DNA from: Bacillus mobilis
GTDB taxonomy: Bacteria > Bacillota > Bacilli > Bacillales > Bacillaceae_G
Direction of reading: 5' to 3'
Assembly: GCF_001884045.1 (NCBI RefSeq)
Contig: NZ_MACF01000070.1
Location: 1-64,000 of the forward strand
DNA: 64,000 nt
Part shown: positions 53,751-63,311 of the stretch, piece by piece
Layout: every line of letters starts with the position of its first letter
Position numbering within the stretch: position 1 is the stretch's first letter
Position numbers and translations under genes: made by a program
The notes under the pieces: generated by a model
What the model was told of the DNA's origin: nothing
What the model saw: only the letters and a program-made list of their open reading frames with translations
Databases searched by the model: none

Positions 53751-53783
53751 TTCAATGTTAAATTATCGTAATTTAACATTGAA
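53751..53783 (+). promoter_or_regulatory. Perfect 15-bp palindrome before the MccF-like gene
   Basis: TTCAATGTTAAATTA (53751-53765) and TAATTTAACATTGAA (53769-53783) around a TCG loop. It ends 4 bases before the AAAGGA ribosome site of the LD-carboxypeptidase gene. It could be an operator or a translational hairpin. Confidence 0.65.
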
Positions 53784-53800
53784 TAGAAAGGATTCTTACG

Positions 53801-54802
53801 ATGCTACTTCCAAAAACATTAAAATACGGTGACACAATTGGCATTTATTCGCCCTCTTCACCAGCAACCTATACTTCTCCAAAAAGATTTGAACGAGCGA
53901 AATCCTACTTACAACAGAAAGGATTTCACATATTAGAAGGTTCACTAACAGGTCGATATGATTATTATCGTTCTGGCAGTATACAAGAGCGTGCCGAGGA
54001 ACTCAATGCTTTAATAAGAAATCCTAATGTATCTTGTATTATGTCAACAATTGGCGGCATGAATTCTAATTCCTTATTACCTTATATTGATTATGATGCT
54101 TTTCAAAATAACCCTAAAATAATGATTGGCTATTCAGATGCAACAGCTTTATTGCTAGGGATTTATGCCAAAACAGGAATCCCTACATTTTATGGTCCGG
54201 CACTTGTCCCCTCCTTTGGAGAATTTGAGCCTTTTGTAGATTATACATACAACTATTTTGCAGAAACATTACTACATGATCAAGTACTTCCTTACAACAT
54301 AAAACAGCCTTTATTTTGGTCAGATGAATTTATTAATTGGGAAATGAAGACGGAAGAAAAAGAACGTAGACATAATAATTGGATTTCTGTAACAAATGGA
54401 CAAGCTACTGGACGTATTATTGGTGGGAACTTAAATACAATAGAAGGCATTTGGGGTAGCCCTTATATGCCAAGCATTCAAGAAGGCGATATTTTATTTA
54501 TTGAGGATAGCTCAAAAAATGCAGCTACTATTGAAAGAAGCTTTTCATTCCTTAAAATTAACGGTGTATTTGATAAAGTTTCAGGTATACTTCTTGGAAA
54601 ACATGAGCAATTTGATGATTGTGGTACAAATCGCAAACCGTACGAAATATTATTAGAAGTACTGCAAAACCAAAGCATTCCTTTACTTGCTGACTTTGAT
54701 TGTTGTCATACCCATCCGATGATCACTATGCCGATAGGTCTTCAAGTGAACATGGATGCAACCAATAAAACTATACATATTTTAGAAAAATGGAAGATAT
54801 AA
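53801..54802 (+). CDS. S66-family LD-carboxypeptidase, MccF-like
   Basis: 333 residues. Serine peptidase S66 with nucleophile S112 (GYSDATALL), Glu235 (FIEDSS) and a His in CCHTHPMITMPIG, matching the Ser-Glu-His triad. The loops IYSPSSPATYTSPKRFERAK and STIGGMNSNSLLPYID are typical of MccF-type enzymes, which cleave microcin C-like acyl-sulfamoyl adenylates and give immunity; other S66 members are murein LD-carboxypeptidases. No microcin biosynthesis genes are nearby, so the real substrate is open. It has AAAGGA 8 bases upstream and a terminator after it. Confidence 0.9.
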   Translation: MLLPKTLKYGDTIGIYSPSSPATYTSPKRFERAKSYLQQKGFHILEGSLTGRYDYYRSGSIQERAEELNALIRNPNVSCIMSTIGGMNSNSLLPYIDYDAFQNNPKIMIGYSDATALLLGIYAKTGIPTFYGPALVPSFGEFEPFVDYTYNYFAETLLHDQVLPYNIKQPLFWSDEFINWEMKTEEKERRHNNWISVTNGQATGRIIGGNLNTIEGIWGSPYMPSIQEGDILFIEDSSKNAATIERSFSFLKINGVFDKVSGILLGKHEQFDDCGTNRKPYEILLEVLQNQSIPLLADFDCCHTHPMITMPIGLQVNMDATNKTIHILEKWKI

Positions 54803-54856
54803 AGGACGCCTATATTATAGGAAGAAAATATTATAAACTTTTCCATTAGAAAACAT

Positions 54857-54890
54857 AAAAAAGGATCCGTTCATCACGGATCCTTTTTTA
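54857..54890. terminator. Bidirectional terminator after the MccF-like gene
   Basis: AAAAAAGGATCCG / CGGATCCTTTTTT perfect 13-bp stem with a 7-base loop. The convergent lipoprotein gene ends right next to it. Confidence 0.92.
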
Positions 54891-55337
54891 TTATTGTCCT
54901 AAATTTTGAACCTTGTCTTTCAATTCACGAACTTGATCTATCGTCTGCATAAGCTCAGAGTTTTTAAATTGCTCTACATCCACTTTGCCTTCTTCTATCT
55001 TTGTCATTGCCGTATCAATTAATGTATTTAACTTTTCGTTATATCCGACGATTTGCTGATGAAGATCCTTCGCTACATCCGGTGGCGTTAATTCATTGAA
55101 TGCGGGTATATCTTGTTTAATTTCATTAAGCTTCGTTTCTAATTCTTTTCGAGCTTCGCTATCATTAACGGCCTTTTCAGCTAATGCTGGCGCATCACTT
55201 GCAAATGCACTTATTTCATTTACATAGTCTGTCGCTTTTTGAGCATAATCTATGGAGTTCTTTCCTTGCTCTACTAGTGAACATCCCATTAAACCAATTG
55301 AAACTATACATACTAATAAAATTGATTTGATTTTCAT
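54891..55337 (-). CDS. DUF6376-like lipoprotein
   Basis: 148 residues. A signal with lipobox GLMGC (Cys ~19) is followed by a mostly helical, charged mature protein (AQKATDYVNEISAFASDAPA, KELETKLNEIKQDIPAFNEL, and TPPDVAKDLHQQIVGYNEKL). This pattern fits the DUF6376 family of Bacillus lipoproteins of unknown function. It is anchored on the outer side of the membrane. It shares the terminator with the convergent MccF-like gene. Confidence 0.8.
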   Translation of the reverse strand: MKIKSILLVCIVSIGLMGCSLVEQGKNSIDYAQKATDYVNEISAFASDAPALAEKAVNDSEARKELETKLNEIKQDIPAFNELTPPDVAKDLHQQIVGYNEKLNTLIDTAMTKIEEGKVDVEQFKNSELMQTIDQVRELKDKVQNLGQ

Positions 55338-55426
55338 TTTAGACTCCCTTCGTCATTATCCTTGTCTGCAATCTTCTTTATCATAACTTCTAGCTAAATC
55401 ACCTACAACCTTTTTCAAATAGCTAT

Positions 55427-55648
55427 TTAACCGCTCACATGCCCTATTATGGTTACAACATCTATTTCTATATGTACACTAATAATATCTTCAATTATAT
55501 CCATATATCCTTGTCCTATAGCTGCTCCATAGTGTAATGTAAGCCCCTTCTTTTCATACACTGACTTTGGCACTGAAAAAATAAATCTCCTCAAGTTTCT
55601 TTCATCAGCAGGCTCCATAATTAAAACAATTCCATCCTCTTCAAACAT
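55427..55648 (-). CDS. Small protein of unknown function
   Basis: 73 residues from the ATG at 55648; GGAGGG lies 9 bases upstream (a GTG two codons earlier is too close). The sequence (MFEEDGIVLIMEPADERNLR, and RFIFSVPKSVYEKKGLTLHY) looks like a mixed beta/alpha cytoplasmic protein without signal or membrane segment. I recognise no domain. It stands alone; the 206 bases before the next gene contain that gene's terminator and nothing else clear. Confidence 0.6.
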   Translation of the reverse strand: MFEEDGIVLIMEPADERNLRRFIFSVPKSVYEKKGLTLHYGAAIGQGYMDIIEDIISVHIEIDVVTIIGHVSG

Positions 55649-55750
55649 ATACACTCGCCCTCCAACTTTACATTCACTATGGCTCAGTATTGCCTTTGTC
55701 AGCTAAATTTAAAACCAAAAAATAAGTTGCATATCGCTCCATAATTAAAA

Positions 55751-55791
55751 TGAGAAGCATTAATTCTTTTTTTAAGGTTTAATGCTTCTTC
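55751..55791 (-). terminator. Terminator of the glycosyltransferase-methyltransferase gene
   Basis: AGAAGCATTAA / TTAATGCTTCT perfect 11-bp stem with a 15-base loop, followed by a T-rich stretch on the minus strand. Confidence 0.7.
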
Positions 55792-55854
55792 AAAACTTTG
55801 ATTTAACTGTCCATAATATCTATTATGCAAATTATTTCAATTCTCCTCAATCCT

Positions 55855-58416
55855 TCATTTCCGAACAATATAGAGTACATCAGTTTCAGATAAACCAAAT
55901 CCCCTCGCACTTCTCATTCCTTGTTTTTCAGCTATGTTATACAATTCAACCTTAAATCCTACATTCATTAATCGTTGTATAAATCCTGATTGATTATAAA
56001 TTCTTACGTGTTCTTCATGACCAAAAGCTATTTTTCTCAATTTTGGCGTTAAAATTAATTCATTCTCTATAATAATATCTACATTCATTACGATTGGAGC
56101 TTGAATAATTCCCCATCCATTTGTTTTTAATACTCTATATAACTCTCTCATCGCTTTTTCATCATCTTGAACGTACTGTAATACATGACCACATAAAACC
56201 ACATCAAATGTATCATTTTCATATGGAATTCTAGTAACATCAATTTCCTGCATTAATGGATCCTTTGGTTCAATATCTCCACATACATATGTAATATTTT
56301 TATGCTGAGCAAACCAACTTCTTAACTTTGCTTCTGGTGCAATATGAAGCACAGTATCATTTCCACTTAATAAATCCGTTTCCATTTCAATATATACACG
56401 ATATAACCTTTCACGGTCCATCGAATCACATACCGGACAAATTCCCGTATCTTTATTCCACATCTCGAATTTATATTTTGGAAAATCGTAATGTTCTGGC
56501 CAAGGAGAAAATTTTTCAAATTGTTGATTGCAAAATTGACAATAGCAGACTTCTTTCTGAAATAAAAGATGAACTAACTTATTTAGTTCCTTCTCTATCT
56601 TTTCATTATCAATTTGATTTAATTGACTATTTTTTACCGCATCCTTAATTATTAACACCGCATTTTCCAAACAATGAGTTAAACATTCTTTATAATCTTG
56701 CTCACAATTTAAAAACCCACTATTATATGCATCTAGTATTAATTCATTCCATTCTTCAATTGTCTTTACTGTACATTGCATTTGTTTTTGATTTTCCCCA
56801 CTATGTTGTCTAACATAACTAAGGGGTTCCTCTATATAAACTACTTTCCCTTTCCTCATCATATCTAGCCATGTTGCAATGTCATGAATAGCAGAGTAAC
56901 CCTTCCCCTTAAAACACCCAAAACCGCCTCCCAAAAATTTTCGATTAAACAGAACTGTTGTAGGCTCACCAACTACATTTTTTAAGTTTTTTAGCATATA
57001 ATCCCCTAATTCTTTCCCTTCAAAAAGTGTAGTTTCTTTGGCGATTTTCATATTCAATGTTGATGGTGATAATACTTTTCCATTCCCATCAATTAATTCA
57101 CGATATGACGTCACAAACGAAATGTTTTCTAGACTAAAAAAATAGTTCATCATTCTTTTAATCTTTTCAGGATGAAATAAGTCATCCTCTAATAAAAAGT
57201 TTATATAATCTCCATTCGCAAGTTCTATACACTTATTAAAGTTCTCTGCTTCTAATCCAGGTTTATTTTTAACATATGTAATACATTCATATTGACTTAA
57301 ATATGGTTGGATCATCGCTTTAACTTCACCGTTTGTACTATCGTCAGAAATTATTATTTCAATATTTTCATATGTTTGATTCAAAGCACTTTTGAGAGCT
57401 AATTCCAAGTAATGAGGTTGATTATAGGCAGGAATAAGTATACTGACTTTCGGTAAATGAGAGTAGTTATTCCGATACTGTTTTTTCTTTTCTATATTTA
57501 TCTCCTTTCGCTTAATATGTCGGTAGTAGTCTAACGTATATAATATTGATGATGGAACTATTTTTTTTGCATAGTCTAGGAAATTAGTTATTGCTTTATA
57601 TAACTCTTTTTCAGTAGATAAAAAACCATACTTTTCTCCAACTATAATACTATGTGAAAAATCCTCTACTCCATCCATAAGTTTATTAGATTCATTCAAC
57701 TGTTGACCTGAATGTAATCGGAAGTAACTAAGTGTCTCTGCAATATATACTGCTTTTCCTTTACTTAATAAAGATAACCATGAAGCTATATCTACATTAC
57801 ATAAATATCTTCTCTTATCAAAAATCCCATACGGTTCTTGTAAATCATTTTTACGAAATAAAACTGTTGTCGGTTCTCCAATATAATTTTTTTGATCCAC
57901 AATTACTCTATTTCCTAATTCTGTTCCCTCTATAATCGTATCCTCTTCAAATAAACGGACAGTTGAATAAATATGTCGTAGTTCTTTCCCTTTATCATTA
58001 ATTACTTGACGATGAGATGTTACAAGTTTGATTTCATTATCTCGATCATTGAAAAAATACTTCATCATTTTTTCAATTTTATTCACATGAAATATATCAT
58101 CATCCATTAAAAAATTTATATACTCACCGTTTGCTTCATTAAATAACATTAGCGCATTTTCAAATTGTCCGAGAGTTGACCTGTTTTTTATATAAATAAT
58201 ATTTGAATGATCACATAAGTATTTTTGTAACACATTTTCTGTTTCGTCATTCGTGCTATCATCTCCAACGATAATTTCTATATTAGAATATGTCTGTTGT
58301 AATACACTACATAATGCTTTTTCAAAGTAGCCAGGACGATTATAAGTAGGAATTAATACACTTACTAACGGAATTCGCTCTATCGCCTCTTCACTTTTTT
58401 CAAAACGATTCCCCAT
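55855..58416 (-). CDS. Triple-domain enzyme: two tandem family-2 glycosyltransferases plus a methyltransferase
   Basis: 853 residues. Domain 1 (~17-310) is GT-A family 2: VSVLIPTYNRPGYFEKAL, GDDSTND and YINFLMDDD (nucleotide-sugar/metal Asp). Domain 2 (~322-600) repeats the same design: VSILIPAYNQPHYLELAL, SDDSTNG and YINFLLEDD; EPTTVLF and the GK.VYI.E.LSY.R.HSG block also recur, so the halves are a duplication. Domain 3 (~620-853) has a CxxC pair (C626/C629 with C660/C663) and a SAM-methyltransferase core (VLHIAPEAKL, then FDVVLCGHVLQYVQDDEKAM). It should build and methylate a surface glycan or glycosylated protein; acceptor unknown. Confidence 0.88.
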   Translation of the reverse strand: MGNRFEKSEEAIERIPLVSVLIPTYNRPGYFEKALCSVLQQTYSNIEIIVGDDSTNDETENVLQKYLCDHSNIIYIKNRSTLGQFENALMLFNEANGEYINFLMDDDIFHVNKIEKMMKYFFNDRDNEIKLVTSHRQVINDKGKELRHIYSTVRLFEEDTIIEGTELGNRVIVDQKNYIGEPTTVLFRKNDLQEPYGIFDKRRYLCNVDIASWLSLLSKGKAVYIAETLSYFRLHSGQQLNESNKLMDGVEDFSHSIIVGEKYGFLSTEKELYKAITNFLDYAKKIVPSSILYTLDYYRHIKRKEINIEKKKQYRNNYSHLPKVSILIPAYNQPHYLELALKSALNQTYENIEIIISDDSTNGEVKAMIQPYLSQYECITYVKNKPGLEAENFNKCIELANGDYINFLLEDDLFHPEKIKRMMNYFFSLENISFVTSYRELIDGNGKVLSPSTLNMKIAKETTLFEGKELGDYMLKNLKNVVGEPTTVLFNRKFLGGGFGCFKGKGYSAIHDIATWLDMMRKGKVVYIEEPLSYVRQHSGENQKQMQCTVKTIEEWNELILDAYNSGFLNCEQDYKECLTHCLENAVLIIKDAVKNSQLNQIDNEKIEKELNKLVHLLFQKEVCYCQFCNQQFEKFSPWPEHYDFPKYKFEMWNKDTGICPVCDSMDRERLYRVYIEMETDLLSGNDTVLHIAPEAKLRSWFAQHKNITYVCGDIEPKDPLMQEIDVTRIPYENDTFDVVLCGHVLQYVQDDEKAMRELYRVLKTNGWGIIQAPIVMNVDIIIENELILTPKLRKIAFGHEEHVRIYNQSGFIQRLMNVGFKVELYNIAEKQGMRSARGFGLSETDVLYIVRK

Positions 58417-58610
58417 CTTTTCCCTCCACCTTTTTGCATATTATTTATATACGCGACATACTATCACATTACTTAAACCGTATGAAACCTTTATACTTTT
58501 ATGCAAGCTCATAACAAAATATCCTACTTTTCAATCGTAAATATACATATTCAATGATATAAGTATTTGATTAGCTGCTTTTGATTCATTTGATTTCTAT
58601 CTTAAGGCAA

Positions 58611-58764
58611 ATAAAACGAAACCTTAATTAGAGGGCGCTTCTCCCCCTTCTAATTATCCCCCTCACCAATCGGATTTTTACGTACAGTTACTCTTCCGCC
58701 TAACTTCCTCACATCAGCCGGATTTTAAGATTGGAGTCTTACTCCCTGCAAATAGCGGGATAAA
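58611..58764 (-). repeat. Second, diverged bcr1-type repeat
   Basis: In minus orientation this 154-base block shares with the copy at 51644-51802 the words AGTAAGACTCC, GTAAAAATCCGATTGGTGAG, ATAATTAGAAGGGGGAG and TTAAGGTTTC. ATAAA occurs at both borders (58611-58615 and 58760-58764), a likely target duplication. It differs at many positions, so it is an older or different-lineage insertion. Confidence 0.75.
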
Positions 58765-58797
58765 TCTATACCTTAAAAAGAAAATATATTTCTTAAC

Positions 58798-58833
58798 AAA
58801 AAAATAGCTGCACCATTAGGCGTAGCTATTTTA
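58798..58833 (-). terminator. Terminator of the cyd operon
   Basis: AAAATAGCT / AGCTATTTT arms around a loop with extra G/C pairing. It lies 20 bases after the cydC stop, with TTTTTTT following on the minus strand. Confidence 0.85.
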
Positions 58834-58852
58834 CAATTATTACTTATTCAAA

Positions 58853-60577
58853 CTATATTCCTTTATCTAACTCATAAAGCATACGATACTTCTCGTTTTC
58901 TTTCAGAAGTTGTTCATGACTACCTTGCATCACAATTTGACCCCGATCAAGGAATATAACTTCATCTACATGTTCAATTCCTACAAGATGGTGCGTAATC
59001 CAAATTACTGTCTTTTCTTCCGTTGCAGAAAACATTGTTTCTATTAAAGATAATTCTGTCTTCGGATCTAAGCCGATCGTAGGTTCATCAAGGACAATAA
59101 TTGGAGCCTCTTGCATGAGCGTTCTAGCAAAAGCAACCCGTTGTCTTTCCCCGCCAGAAAACCTTTTTCCCATTTCATGCATTTTTGTTTGCAATCCGTC
59201 TGGAAGAGAAGCTATATGCGAAGCTAATTGTGCTTTCTCTAAAGCTGTCCATATCTCTTCATCCGTAGCCTCTGGTTTACCGATTCGCACATTATTTCCA
59301 ATTGTCGTATCGAATAAATGTGGCTTTTGATTCAATACAGAAATATATTTCGATAAAAGATTTGTATGAGCATGTTCACTATTCAATAAAACTTCACCAT
59401 GTAACGGACTTAGCGCACCTGTTAACAATTTTAACAAAGTAGATTTTCCTGTTCCGCTTCTTCCTAAAATGGCGATTTTCTTTCCTGCCTTTATTTGCAG
59501 TGATACTTCTTTCAATACAAATTCATTACTATCTGGGTAACTATACGATACATGATTTAATTCAATGTCTATATGTTTTGATGCAACATAACCTTTATCC
59601 CCGCGTAATTCCTCTTCTTCCTGTAAAACAGCATTATCTTCTATTTGATTTAGACGATGAGCAGATTCTACATATGATGGGATTCGATCGATAGCATCTG
59701 AAAGAGGAATAAGCGCGTTTGTAACTGATAACGTCATTAAGACGAAAGCCGCAATAACGGTAGGTGCAATCTGTTCACTTGCCGCCTCATTTCCAGTCCA
59801 TATGATCATGGAAATGACTACAATCCCCACTACTACTTGAATGATACTGTCCCGAATATGATTCCAGCGTTTCATTCTTTTTTCCGTTTTTAACAACTGA
59901 GCATTTTGCTCTACATACTTATCAATGAATTCATCTTTTCTACCACTTGCTTGCCAATCAGATAATCCAAAAACAGCGTCTGTTAATTGTTGATACAAAC
60001 GGCTTCTTCCTTGTTTTAAAGTAACATGATGTTGCTTCATTAAAAGTAATGATATAAATGGAAGCAGAAAGACGATAATCGCTAGCATACATGCTGCAAT
60101 AAGTGCAAACACTACGTCAAATGCTCCGATAACAAGTACGAATATGCTATATACAACTAATGCTAATATACTAGGAAATATGGTACGTAAATATAGGTTT
60201 TGCAAATGCTCTATATCTTCGGATAATACACCTAACATATCGCCCGTTTGAAATCGCGAACGGAAAAATAACGCCTGCGGCTCTACTATTCTATATAGTT
60301 TCGTTCTCATTTTTTCTAATATGCGCAGTACGACATCATGTCCAACTAAACGCTCTAAATAATGAAATACCGCTTGTCCTATACTAAACGCACGTGTTGC
60401 AACGATAGGAACATATACAGCCATTACATTCTCTGGTCTAAGAGCAGATTTAGAGATTAAATAACCTGAAATGAAAAGTAACATCGCACCTGAACTAACT
60501 CCAAGAAGACCAAGGAATATAGTTAAAGTCATTCTACCTTTATTTTGCTGTATATAAGGTTTAATCCAGTTACTCAT
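58853..60577 (-). CDS. cydC: ABC transporter CydC (cytochrome bd assembly, thiol exporter)
   Basis: 574 residues. Six-helix membrane domain (~1-310) with the CydC-type stretch GYLISKSALRPENVMAVYVP and FSIGQAVFHYLERLVGHDVV. The ATPase has Walker A GRSGTGKST, signature FSGGERQRVAFARTL, Walker B IIVLDEPTIGLD and the H-loop WITHHL. It pairs with the gene just upstream to form the CydDC heterodimer, which exports reduced thiols (glutathione or cysteine in Escherichia) needed for cytochrome bd assembly. The names follow the E. coli-type families; in B. subtilis the C/D letters are used in gene order. It is last in cydABDC, 2 bases after its partner. Confidence 0.93.
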   Translation of the reverse strand: MSNWIKPYIQQNKGRMTLTIFLGLLGVSSGAMLLFISGYLISKSALRPENVMAVYVPIVATRAFSIGQAVFHYLERLVGHDVVLRILEKMRTKLYRIVEPQALFFRSRFQTGDMLGVLSEDIEHLQNLYLRTIFPSILALVVYSIFVLVIGAFDVVFALIAACMLAIIVFLLPFISLLLMKQHHVTLKQGRSRLYQQLTDAVFGLSDWQASGRKDEFIDKYVEQNAQLLKTEKRMKRWNHIRDSIIQVVVGIVVISMIIWTGNEAASEQIAPTVIAAFVLMTLSVTNALIPLSDAIDRIPSYVESAHRLNQIEDNAVLQEEEELRGDKGYVASKHIDIELNHVSYSYPDSNEFVLKEVSLQIKAGKKIAILGRSGTGKSTLLKLLTGALSPLHGEVLLNSEHAHTNLLSKYISVLNQKPHLFDTTIGNNVRIGKPEATDEEIWTALEKAQLASHIASLPDGLQTKMHEMGKRFSGGERQRVAFARTLMQEAPIIVLDEPTIGLDPKTELSLIETMFSATEEKTVIWITHHLVGIEHVDEVIFLDRGQIVMQGSHEQLLKENEKYRMLYELDKGI

Positions 60578-60579
60578 CT

Positions 60580-62295
60580 CTATCCCCTCTCTTTCCTGTG
60601 AAAACGTAATGCCTCATTCTTTAAAAGCTCTTCATATGTTCCACTTTCTATCATTTCCCCTTTATTTAAAATAAGAATATGATCCATCTGTTTCATCCAA
60701 TGAAGACGATGTGTTGCAAGAAATACTAACTTCCCTTCAAACAGACGTAACATCGCTTGTTTTATTTCAAATTCAGTTTCAATATCAAGATGTGCTGTAG
60801 GCTCGTCTAATAAAATAATTGGCTTTTTGCTTAAAAGTGCACGCGCCATAGCAACACGTTGCTCTTGCCCGCCACTAAGCATACGTCCACCTTCTCCAAT
60901 TCTTTCGCACATCCCGTTCGGAAGCGATGTTACGAGTGAATGAAGACCAACTTCATTAATAACTCTTTCCACTTCTTCATCCGTTGTATTTGTTTCATAA
61001 AAACAAATGTTATCTTTTAATGAAAGCGGGAAAATATAAGGTTGCTGCGGAATATAAGCAATATTCTTTTGCCACTCTTCACGAGTAGTCCCGTCAATTT
61101 CCACACCATTTACAATCATCTTTCCACCTGAAGGAGTTAAAAATCCTGCTAATACGTCGATTAATGTTGATTTTCCTGCTCCACTTTCACCAATTACACC
61201 TATAGCACCGGTGCCTTTCCAAGTAAAATCAATTCCCTCTAATATAGCTTTTTCAGATTCATTGCTCTTTACTTTTACATCTTGTAATTTCAAGCTACTA
61301 GAGGAATTCCATATTAAATCTACATTTGATTCTTTCTTTCCTATTTCTTTTTGTTGCTGTAAAATCTCTTCTATTTGCTCCATTGCAAGTTGTCCATCTA
61401 ACGTAGCATGATAATTCGCTCCAACTTGTTTAATCGGCAAGAAATATTCTGGAGCTAAAATTAAAATCGTAAGGGCTGGCAATAGTACAATTGTCCCATC
61501 TATTAAACGTATCCCTAATCCGACCGCCACAAATGCGATGGATAAACTCGTAAAGAAATCTAATGCAAAAGAAGAAAGAAAAGCAACTCGCAAAGTACGC
61601 ATCGTTGCTTTTCTATACCTTTTACTTACTTTTTCAATCTTTCCTTCGTGCTGTTTACTTTTACCTAAATACTTTAATGTTTCTAACCCTTTTAACGTAT
61701 CTACAAAATGATTAGAAAGTACACGGTATGTTTCATATTGGCTATCCGCCATTTTCTGCGCCGCTAATCCTAGTAGGATCATAAATGTAATTACGATAGG
61801 AATCGTTACAACTAAAATGATTCCAGACTCAATATCTAGCGTAAAAACATATAGTACAATTAGTCCCGGTACGATACTACTTCTAATCATTTTAGGAATT
61901 GTTAATTCAATATATGTTTTAAATTTCTCAATACCTTCAATCGATAAGGTAACCAGATGACCTGTTCCAGCAGTTTGAACATATCGTGGACCTAATGTGA
62001 AATACGCCTCTATTAATTGTTTTCGCAGTAGCGATCCTGTTTTTTCAGCGAAACGTTCCACTAATATTTGCGATATTCGCACTAACGTGTGACGTACTGC
62101 AAACGTGATTCCAAAATAAACAGTTTCATTTAACACAGATTGCACTGTTTCTCCTTGAAATAAAAACGTAATAGCCCGCGCTAAAAACACTGTTTGCGCA
62201 ATAATACTTATAGCTTCTAAAATGCTAATGATGGTTAACACTACATATAAAACTCGGCTACCAGGATACGACGGAAGTCCTCTTTTTCTTTTCAT
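60580..62295 (-). CDS. cydD: ABC transporter CydD (cytochrome bd assembly, thiol exporter)
   Basis: 571 residues. Membrane domain (~15-310) with FLARAITFLFQGETV and ARALLSKK-type ATPase at the C-terminus: Walker A GESGAGKST, signature LSGGQEQRVAMARAL, Walker B IILLDEPTAHLD, H-loop FLATHRLHW. It is the CydD-type partner of the following gene. Its ATG overlaps the cydB stop by one base (TAATG), so translation is coupled to cydB. In B. subtilis naming this first ABC gene is called cydC. Confidence 0.92.
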   Translation of the reverse strand: MKRKRGLPSYPGSRVLYVVLTIISILEAISIIAQTVFLARAITFLFQGETVQSVLNETVYFGITFAVRHTLVRISQILVERFAEKTGSLLRKQLIEAYFTLGPRYVQTAGTGHLVTLSIEGIEKFKTYIELTIPKMIRSSIVPGLIVLYVFTLDIESGIILVVTIPIVITFMILLGLAAQKMADSQYETYRVLSNHFVDTLKGLETLKYLGKSKQHEGKIEKVSKRYRKATMRTLRVAFLSSFALDFFTSLSIAFVAVGLGIRLIDGTIVLLPALTILILAPEYFLPIKQVGANYHATLDGQLAMEQIEEILQQQKEIGKKESNVDLIWNSSSSLKLQDVKVKSNESEKAILEGIDFTWKGTGAIGVIGESGAGKSTLIDVLAGFLTPSGGKMIVNGVEIDGTTREEWQKNIAYIPQQPYIFPLSLKDNICFYETNTTDEEVERVINEVGLHSLVTSLPNGMCERIGEGGRMLSGGQEQRVAMARALLSKKPIILLDEPTAHLDIETEFEIKQAMLRLFEGKLVFLATHRLHWMKQMDHILILNKGEMIESGTYEELLKNEALRFHRKERG

Positions 62296-63311
62296 TAGTA
62301 CTCCAAATCTTTATCTGACTTAACAGGTTGTCTAAACACATAGAAACTCCATATTTGACTTCCCATAACAAATGGCAATATAGCAATTGAAAAATACGTC
62401 ATCAATTTTAGTGCATAATCACCTGATGCTGCATTATAAATTGTTAAATCGTATATTGACCCTAACGAGCTAATTAAGACACGTGGGAACATGCCGACAA
62501 ACACACTCGCACTTAGTAAAATGATTGTTAAACTCGTCATAACGAAAGCCCAACCATCTCTTCTTCTTTTATTTAATAATGTTGACGCACATAATGCTAC
62601 AAAAGCTCCAATCGGAACCATAACCCACTCTGTACCATGACCAGTGAATATATCTGTTTTCCATAACCCTACACCGGCAAAAATAAGAAGTGCTATAATC
62701 GCAAGCGGTGCAATTTTCAATGCAGCAATACGTGCACGTTCTCTTAACTTACCAGTTGTACGTATAGTAAGGAATTGCAATCCGTGAACAATACATAGTA
62801 GAAGGAACATAACTCCTCCAAGTAATGCAAATGGATGAAGTAGTTGTAAGAATCCACCTACAGCATTTTTCGTCTCATCAATTGGAATACCTACCATAAA
62901 GTTAGCAATGGCAACACCCCAAAGAATAGGCGGTAGCAGACTTCCTAAAAACATACCCCAATCCCAAAAACCTTTCCATTTATGATTATCTATTTTCGCA
63001 CGGAATTTAAAGGAAACACCCCTAATAATTAAAGCAAGAAGCATAAATACAAACGGAATGTAAAACCCGCTAAATAAAGTTGCATACCAGTGCGGGAATG
63101 CCGCGAACATAGCTCCACCTGCACAAACAAGCCATACTTCATTCGCGTGCCAAAATGGACCAATTGTATTTAAGTAAATTCTTTTCTCTAAATCGTTTTC
63201 CCCTAAAAACCTTGAAACTATACCTACACCGAAATCGAAACCTTCAAGTACAAAGAAGCCTACGAATAAAACTGCAATAATGATAAACCACAACTCATTA
63301 AGAGATAACAT
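62295..63311 (-). CDS. cydB: Cytochrome bd ubiquinol/menaquinol oxidase subunit II
   Basis: 338 residues from the ATG at 63311; AAGGAGG lies 6 bases upstream. The frame is open 35 codons further but that part overlaps cydA. The start ELWFIIIAVLFVGFFVLEGF followed by DFGVG is the classic CydB signature. About eight to nine membrane segments follow, with IGPFWHANEVWLVCAGGAMF. With CydA it forms the high-affinity terminal oxidase used at low oxygen. The gene overlaps cydA by 14 bases. Confidence 0.96.
   Translation of the reverse strand: MLSLNELWFIIIAVLFVGFFVLEGFDFGVGIVSRFLGENDLEKRIYLNTIGPFWHANEVWLVCAGGAMFAAFPHWYATLFSGFYIPFVFMLLALIIRGVSFKFRAKIDNHKWKGFWDWGMFLGSLLPPILWGVAIANFMVGIPIDETKNAVGGFLQLLHPFALLGGVMFLLLCIVHGLQFLTIRTTGKLRERARIAALKIAPLAIIALLIFAGVGLWKTDIFTGHGTEWVMVPIGAFVALCASTLLNKRRRDGWAFVMTSLTIILLSASVFVGMFPRVLISSLGSIYDLTIYNAASGDYALKLMTYFSIAILPFVMGSQIWSFYVFRQPVKSDKDLEY

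Noticed and set aside
53801-54802. MccF-like gene as part of a microcin C-type cluster
   Set aside because: No MccB-like adenylating enzyme, precursor peptide or exporter lies nearby; the neighbours are unrelated wall and lipoprotein genes.
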